Source: Ignavibacteria bacterium
GTDB taxonomy: Bacteria > Bacteroidota > Ignavibacteria > Kapaibacteriales > UBA961
Reading direction: 5' to 3'
Assembly: GCA_016873735.1 (NCBI GenBank)
Contig: VGWD01000002.1
Span: 62,001 to 126,000 of the forward strand
Length of the DNA stretch: 64,000 nucleotides
The translations under genes and the position numbers were made by a program. Of this stretch, positions 58,160 through 64,000 are shown in pieces. Position 1 is the first letter of the stretch, and the number at the start of each line of letters is the position of its first letter. Below the pieces are notes generated by a model, which saw only the letters and a list, made by a program, of their open reading frames with translations, searched no databases and had not been told where the DNA came from.

Positions 58160-59251
58160 CTATAGCAAATGTTCTTTATCTTGTTCCCGTAATGCGGTAA
58201 CAATAGACTTGACTTCCTGAGCTTTGTCTGTAGGGCAAACCATGATTGCATCCGGAGTTGATATGATTGTCATCCCGGAAATGGAATGTGCGGTTAATGT
58301 CACATTGGGATTGTCATTCCAGACAATACTATTCGCTGAATCTATTATGAGGCAATTACCTGATATGATATTTCCTGATTGATCGCTATAACCGAGTCTG
58401 GCAAGTGCATCCCATGATCCTACATCATCCCATGTAAATGAAGCGGGAAGAACAGCCACATTGGAGATGCGCTCCATGATGCCATAATCTATTGATGTCG
58501 CTTCTAAGTTTGCAAATGCTATTGCGCAATCAGAGGAATCAATGGATAACCCATTTTTTAAATAGGCATATAACTCTTCCATAGCCGAAAATGAAGCAGG
58601 CATTGCAAATCTCATTGCTTCGGCAAATGTATCAAGCCTATAGAAGAACATGCCGCTATTCCAATAGAATGTTCCTTTCTCAATATAAAGTAATGCATCT
58701 TGAATCTTAGGCTTTTCCCTGAAACTCTCTACGCGTAGAATACCACAATCGGAAATTGAATGGCCTGATTCAATATATCCATAGCCGGTTTCGGGTCTTG
58801 ATGGTGGTATGCCGAATGTAACGATATCTGCATTATTGGAAGCATGATGCATCGCTAAGCGAACATCTTCGGCAAAAGTCTCTGCCGGACGAATAAAATG
58901 ATCGGCAGTGAATACGCCGACTGTAACGTCTGCATCTGATATATTGTATTCTGCTTTTATGAGTGCATAAGCCAGCGCAAGACAGGGCGCGGTATTTCGT
59001 TTTGAAGGTTCGGCAATAATGTGATTGAATGGAATTTCCGGCAATGCTTCGATTATGGCATCCCGAAGAATTGCACCGGTGATGATGAAAATATCTTCGC
59101 GTGGTATGCTGAGTGCAATGCGGTCAACTGCTTCGGCTAGCATTGTTTTATCTGAAAACAATGTAAGCAATTGTTTTGGATGATGTTTTCTACTTAGAGG
59201 CCAGAATCGTTCGCCTGAACCTCCGGCCATGATGAGTGCTATGTGCTTCAT
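58160..59251 (-). CDS. manC: Mannose-1-phosphate guanylyltransferase
   Basis: LIMAGGSGERFWPLSRKHHPKQLLTLFSDKTML; TFYWNSGMFFYR; FTWDDVGSWDAL. Confidence 0.94.
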   Translation of the reverse strand: MKHIALIMAGGSGERFWPLSRKHHPKQLLTLFSDKTMLAEAVDRIALSIPREDIFIITGAILRDAIIEALPEIPFNHIIAEPSKRNTAPCLALAYALIKAEYNISDADVTVGVFTADHFIRPAETFAEDVRLAMHHASNNADIVTFGIPPSRPETGYGYIESGHSISDCGILRVESFREKPKIQDALLYIEKGTFYWNSGMFFYRLDTFAEAMRFAMPASFSAMEELYAYLKNGLSIDSSDCAIAFANLEATSIDYGIMERISNVAVLPASFTWDDVGSWDALARLGYSDQSGNIISGNCLIIDSANSIVWNDNPNVTLTAHSISGMTIISTPDAIMVCPTDKAQEVKSIVTALREQDKEHLL

Positions 59252-60246
59252 GAGTTCTTTTGCATGAGTAATTCTGCGATCTGTACGGCATTTGTTGCCG
59301 CACCTTTGCGAAGATTATCGGCCACAACCCAAATCATCAATCCATGAGGATGATCTTCATCCTTACGAATTCGACCAATGAAAACATCATTATTGCCGGC
59401 CGCGGATATGGGAGTTGGGAATGCATCATTATGTGAGTCATCGATAATCGTCAGTCCGGGGATACCTTTCAGACATTCATGTATTTCGTCAATTGTCCAA
59501 TCGGCATCGAGTTCTGCATAGATAGATTCTGCATGACCCCCTGTGGTAGGGATTCTTACGCATGTAACGGCAATCGGTAAATCCGGCATTGAAAATATTC
59601 GTCTGATCTCTCTGCGCATTTTGATTTCTTCTTCCGTGGATGCACCTCTTTCTTCACTCAGTCTATTATGAAACACGGTATTGAATGCCAATGGATGAAA
59701 TGAAATTCTTTCTCGTGGTTCAATGCCTTGCAGTTCATCATTCAATTGATCAATTCCTTTCTGACCTGCACCGGAAACGGATTGATAGGTGGAAACAATC
59801 AATCGCTTGAGACCAAAACGTTTGCGGATTGGTTCAAGAGCAAAAACTAACTGAATGGTGGAGCAATTTGGATTGGCAATGATGCCATGATGATTCATGG
59901 CATCGTCCGGATTTACTTCGGGAACCACAAGTGGGACATCGGGCTCCATTCGGAAGGCGGAGGAATTATCAATTACGGTACATCCCGCTTTTACCGCAAT
60001 CGGTGCGTAAGCACGACTAAGTACTCCGCCTGCCGAAAAGAGTGCAATATCAATGGCATCAAATGAATGTTCATCGAGCTTCTGAACAGTTAGAGTTGTA
60101 CCACGAAACTCCAACATTGTTCCTGCTGATCGTTCGGAGGCATATAAAGCCAATGAATCAATCGGAACATTCATCTCGTCTAAAACGTCGAGCATCGTTC
60201 TTCCAACCAAACCGGTTGCGCCCACGATTGCCATCTTGAATCCCAT
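59248..60246 (-). CDS. asd: Aspartate-semialdehyde dehydrogenase
   Basis: FKMAIVGATGLVGRTMLDVLDE; DNSSAFRMEPDVPLVVPEVNPD; IANPNCSTIQLV; start MGFKMAIVG at 60246. Confidence 0.95.
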   Translation of the reverse strand: MGFKMAIVGATGLVGRTMLDVLDEMNVPIDSLALYASERSAGTMLEFRGTTLTVQKLDEHSFDAIDIALFSAGGVLSRAYAPIAVKAGCTVIDNSSAFRMEPDVPLVVPEVNPDDAMNHHGIIANPNCSTIQLVFALEPIRKRFGLKRLIVSTYQSVSGAGQKGIDQLNDELQGIEPRERISFHPLAFNTVFHNRLSEERGASTEEEIKMRREIRRIFSMPDLPIAVTCVRIPTTGGHAESIYAELDADWTIDEIHECLKGIPGLTIIDDSHNDAFPTPISAAGNNDVFIGRIRKDEDHPHGLMIWVVADNLRKGAATNAVQIAELLMQKNS

Positions 60247-60346
60247 GTGATCTTTATGCTGCTGTAAATAGAGGGAATAAAATGTTTGCAAATATATGTA
60301 ATTACTTTGAGTTCTGTTCATTTTCATAAAAAGAATGAGCAGAGAT

Positions 60347-61798
60347 TTACACGAAGCTCATCTTCTTCCAAAATGGAAGGGTGTGAATAAAATGATGATA
60401 TGCATTATGCGCTCTGTCAATCACATTTGCATAGTCACCATACCCTTGAATCTCCATCCATTCAGCAATCCATTCAATTGGATTATCTGCATGCTTCATG
60501 GTGGCGATGAGCATGAGTGCTGTATCTTGGTTTATATGTATTCCCGAACCTGAATATAATGATGGAATGACATGCTCATCGGAAATAAGCGCTTCTTCCA
60601 GAAATCTTAATGCCATCTGCTTGAATGCCATGATGGACTCTTCGGAAGGAATGCTCTGAGGGATTGGCTTGATTTGTTCGGTAAATAATAGATTAAGGAG
60701 AGCACTTCGAGCATGATCAATGCTTGTTCCTTTCTCGGCTGCATGAGCAAGAATGGACTTTACATGCATATGTTGTTCTTTCAATGCCTGTAAGATTGGT
60801 TCATGATATGCTATGTCGAGATCAATGGGAGAACAACCCGGTAATACGATTCTATCCTCAAGATGTATTTCCATTTGCACAATACCCAGATGCAAATCTT
60901 GAAAGCCCTGCAAATCTTGATGCATGTTCTTTGCATAGACATCCCACCGAAACATGGTATTTCTGATCAAATCCTTGAATGTCTCGAATCGATTTACATC
61001 TTCTTCTAGCGATAGGATATCATCAAATCCTTCAGGTAAACAAATGGCTCCATTATTCAGATATAGTGGAATTTGCCCTACAAATGTAAGCCCGATCTCA
61101 GACATGGTTTGTTCCATTTCCGAAAAGGAAAATGGAGTCCAATGATCGGCATAGTACTCATGAATGATGTATTTGATGTCATGCCGGGACAATTCTTCTA
61201 TAAATGAAGCTGCTGATGGTACTGCCTTCATATATGCGGGATTCCGTTCAAGCATCCACTGTAGGAATCCAATGCCTTGCTCTGCATTGTAAAATGAATC
61301 ATCGGTAAGCCCCATTGAATATTCGCGCATCATCATTCTCAGTGGCTCATAGACATGCCAACCCGGATAGGCATTATAACTGATCAAAGCAAGTCCATTA
61401 TTGCTTAAAGATTTTTTGATGATGCCATGTATAGCATTTCTCACTGATTTATGAACCCATGCATAAAGCCCGTGCATGACAATATAATCGCAAAGTGGCA
61501 ATTGCTCCACTTTTGTAATGTCTGCTTGTATGAATTGACAATTCAGAATACCCAATGATGCAGCTCTTTTTTGTGCATGTTCAATATGTCTATGGTTGAA
61601 ATCTATGCCGATAAACGATGCAAGAGGATTCGCTGCCGCATAAACAATGAGAGAATGCCCCGAACCACAACCCAGTTCACAATACGTGAAGGAAGTAGAA
61701 TCAGGAATATCAAATCCACGCATTGCGGCAATGCATCTAAGAATATGCGGATTCAATTCTGTGAAAAAAGTGTCGGTATATGGAATGGTATCAAGCAT
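60347..61798 (-). CDS. SAM-dependent methyltransferase with methyltransferase regulatory domain
   Basis: FTYCELGCGSGHSLIVYAAANPLASFIGIDFN; LISYNAYPGWHVYEPLRMMMREYS (MethyTransf_Reg-type). Confidence 0.85.
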   Translation of the reverse strand: MLDTIPYTDTFFTELNPHILRCIAAMRGFDIPDSTSFTYCELGCGSGHSLIVYAAANPLASFIGIDFNHRHIEHAQKRAASLGILNCQFIQADITKVEQLPLCDYIVMHGLYAWVHKSVRNAIHGIIKKSLSNNGLALISYNAYPGWHVYEPLRMMMREYSMGLTDDSFYNAEQGIGFLQWMLERNPAYMKAVPSAASFIEELSRHDIKYIIHEYYADHWTPFSFSEMEQTMSEIGLTFVGQIPLYLNNGAICLPEGFDDILSLEEDVNRFETFKDLIRNTMFRWDVYAKNMHQDLQGFQDLHLGIVQMEIHLEDRIVLPGCSPIDLDIAYHEPILQALKEQHMHVKSILAHAAEKGTSIDHARSALLNLLFTEQIKPIPQSIPSEESIMAFKQMALRFLEEALISDEHVIPSLYSGSGIHINQDTALMLIATMKHADNPIEWIAEWMEIQGYGDYANVIDRAHNAYHHFIHTLPFWKKMSFV

Positions 61799-61806
61799 GC
61801 ACAATA

Positions 61807-63351
61807 TCACTTACGGGAAAAGCTAGCCAATCGCATGCAAATCATGTCTTGAAGATTTCTGATGATTCCATCCTGAACGGTGAAACCATTCATCATCATT
61901 GAGAATGCCAATTGCTCTCCATCACGAGTGGTTGCATATCCGGAAAGACAGCTGACATTATTCATTGATCCCGTCTTTGCGATTACTTGCTGCTGAGCCA
62001 ATGATTTCAACATGCGATTTTTTAATGTTCCTGTTTGACCGGGCCGAGCCAAAGAGGCAAGAAAGTGTTCTTTATTCGGAGATCTATGCATTGCCGATAA
62101 GAGCAATGTTTGTTGATAGGCACTAAGAAGATTCAATCTTGATAATCCGGATCCATCAACAATGGCGCATTGTTCAGGTATGATGCCGATCTTCGTGATG
62201 AATTTTTTCATGCTTTCAGCACCTTTGGCAAATGAGCCCTCACCAAATTGTTCTTTTGCAATCGTTTTGAAGATCATTTCGGCTGCAAGATTGTGGCTTA
62301 CTGTATTGATGATCGTGATGATTGATGACATTGGAGGGGATGTTATTTCGTGTATCGCTTTCAATCCGACATAGTCTATTGGTTCATTGAGCATTTCATT
62401 CTTGAGCAAAGACCCACGAATCCTGATACCCATTTTCTCTAATCGTTGTTTGAATACATGTAAAAAGAACTGTACAGGATCATCAATACTTAAGCCAATG
62501 GCAGACATAGCCTCTTCGGTTTTTATCATCATTCCCGGGTCGATCATTGAAATTGATCCCTGCATGTCAATCACTCCTGATCGAGGATCTGTATCGGAAT
62601 CAATCAATGTTGGACTTCCCGTCGGGACTGTCATGACATTATTCACTATCCGAAGATAGGAATTATCGGGTATCATTGTCATGCGTGAATAATCACCTGA
62701 TTTCAAACCCGGTCTGAATTGCATCTCCACTTTATTATCATGCAATGCAATTGCTGAAATAGGTGCAGAATATGGATAGGGAATATCATCAATAGCCCAG
62801 CCCGGACCAAATATTTCATCATCAAAATAGGAATGATCAAGAATAATATTTCCTTTGATTGAAGTAATGCCCAATGAATCCAATTTCAGAGCGATATTAT
62901 CAAGAATAATCAGTGGATCTTTCATGAAGTATAAACTCATGGTGGGATCACCGGAAGCACGGATGATGATATCACCATTGAGTTCGCCCGAAGTTTGTAT
63001 CTCTCCATCTATGTAAATGCGGGTGGCATACTTAAAGTCCGGTCCAAGTAATTCCAAAGCTACGGCAGTCGTGAACATCTTCATTGTTGAAGCAGGAATC
63101 AGCGAAGTATTTGCATGTTTTTTGTAGAATGTTTCGCCACTTTCGGGATGGATCACACATACTCCAACCGATGCATTGCCAAGTTCCGGCGCAGAAAGTA
63201 TCGCATCAATGTCTTCCTGCAATTGCTTCAAAGCATATGTCTGCCCATTGCTTGCTTTTTTGTCTATCTTATTAGTATCGAGTTTGATTGAAATGTTCAA
63301 AGCTTGGGCTTCAACGGATATGCCAAACAAGAGAAAGAAAATGAGAATCAT
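61807..63351 (-). CDS. dacB: D-alanyl-D-alanine carboxypeptidase/endopeptidase (PBP4, S13)
   Basis: LIPASTMKMFTTAVALELLG (SxxK); VSHNLAAEM (SxN); VIAKTGSMNNVSCLSGYA (KTG). Confidence 0.93.
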   Translation of the reverse strand: MILIFFLLFGISVEAQALNISIKLDTNKIDKKASNGQTYALKQLQEDIDAILSAPELGNASVGVCVIHPESGETFYKKHANTSLIPASTMKMFTTAVALELLGPDFKYATRIYIDGEIQTSGELNGDIIIRASGDPTMSLYFMKDPLIILDNIALKLDSLGITSIKGNIILDHSYFDDEIFGPGWAIDDIPYPYSAPISAIALHDNKVEMQFRPGLKSGDYSRMTMIPDNSYLRIVNNVMTVPTGSPTLIDSDTDPRSGVIDMQGSISMIDPGMMIKTEEAMSAIGLSIDDPVQFFLHVFKQRLEKMGIRIRGSLLKNEMLNEPIDYVGLKAIHEITSPPMSSIITIINTVSHNLAAEMIFKTIAKEQFGEGSFAKGAESMKKFITKIGIIPEQCAIVDGSGLSRLNLLSAYQQTLLLSAMHRSPNKEHFLASLARPGQTGTLKNRMLKSLAQQQVIAKTGSMNNVSCLSGYATTRDGEQLAFSMMMNGFTVQDGIIRNLQDMICMRLASFSRK

Positions 63352-63941
63352 GATCTAAATTCCTTGAGCATAGTATGTGCAAATGCATATGCTTCATTTG
63401 TTTGTTTTGTATGAAGACATTCAATTGCTGCTTCTATGTCTTCCATCTCAACACCTACATGCAATGCTCCACGGATATGGGAAATCACTTGCTGCTTCCA
63501 TTGTCCCAAAGACAACATGCAAATGTTGATAAGCTCTCGTGTTTGAATATCCAAACCTGCTCTCGATAATGTTTTGCCATAGCCATCAATGATCATCCAC
63601 TCTGACAATTCAGGAGAAAATGAATGCATGCGTTTGTTCATCTTTTCGAAAACTGTTGTATAAATATCTCTGCATAATTTCTCACCCCTCTGTTTGAAGA
63701 TTTGTACATCATATTCCTGAATTGATGCCGGTGCTTCATTGTATACTTCATGTAACAATGATAAACCTTCAATCGAAGCCGGATAACCAGAAAATAAATG
63801 GATTTGAAGCAATGCCTCATATAAAGCAGCAAAAGGGATATGTGATTCCAAAGCATCTTGCATGAGTTTTCGAGCATTGCCTTTTTCATTGCAGGACATG
63901 GAGATTGTAATGTTCAGAATCAGATGTTGTTGTTGTGTCAT
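63348..63941 (-). CDS. Carboxymuconolactone decarboxylase family protein
   Basis: DIQTRELINICMLSLGQWKQQVISHIRGALHVGVEMEDIEAAIECL; N-terminal half ALYEALLQIHLFSGYPASIEGLSLL resembles a second CMD half-domain. Confidence 0.82.
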   Translation of the reverse strand: MTQQQHLILNITISMSCNEKGNARKLMQDALESHIPFAALYEALLQIHLFSGYPASIEGLSLLHEVYNEAPASIQEYDVQIFKQRGEKLCRDIYTTVFEKMNKRMHSFSPELSEWMIIDGYGKTLSRAGLDIQTRELINICMLSLGQWKQQVISHIRGALHVGVEMEDIEAAIECLHTKQTNEAYAFAHTMLKEFRS

Positions 63942-64000
63942 GACTTTCCTTTCACATATGCTGCGAGTGTCTTTCCAAGTGCATGACATGCCCTTGCCCT
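63938..64000 (-). CDS. C-terminal fragment of an upstream CDS (truncated by window edge)
   Basis: Minus frame reads ...ARACHALGKTLAAYVKGKS* with TGA overlapping the CMD ATG (ATGA coupling). Confidence 0.5.
   Translation of the reverse strand, partial: RARACHALGKTLAAYVKGKS

Noticed and set aside
1-64000. Antiphage defence, prophage, IS element or biosynthetic gene cluster
   Set aside because: No integrase/transposase, restriction, toxin-antitoxin, Cas, or NRPS/PKS-type genes seen; gene content is core metabolism plus secreted proteins

Overview
The window reads as a chromosomal segment of a Bacteroidota/Chlorobi-type (FCB group) bacterium. Support for this comes from a full-length SprA (type IX secretion), several proteins with T9SS-like C-terminal sorting tails, DUF3179/DUF1844/DUF2851 families, and Bacteroidetes-type promoters (TTTG-N20-TAnnTTTG). 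Coding density is high. I see about 46 real genes, one tRNA-Arg, three convincing hairpin terminators, and no CRISPR, IS element, prophage or rRNA. Most genes are housekeeping: rsmE, rluE-like, pnp, rpsO, rpsT, holA, oppBC-like, murI, ptsN, accC, nadK, thrS, meaB, pyrF, alr, manC, asd, dacB. The ORF track misses a large vWA-domain protein at the left edge (1..3928, minus) because its stop lies outside the window. The strongest unusual signals are: (1) a full-length phosphofructokinase paralog (38050..39009) that has lost nearly all ATP/Mg- and F6P-binding residues while keeping the fold and the D127/D129 pair, in a tightly coupled operon with DUF1844, NAD kinase and a HAD phosphatase; (2) a long, nearly perfect hairpin in the pnp leader, consistent with RNase III/PNPase-type autoregulation, together with an RGG/RD-rich C-terminal tail on PNPase; (3) a mannose-1-P guanylyltransferase fused to a phosphohexomutase-like domain with a degenerate active site; (4) an inverted repeat in the long sprA leader. 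Family calls are from reading the translations by eye; no database search was run.
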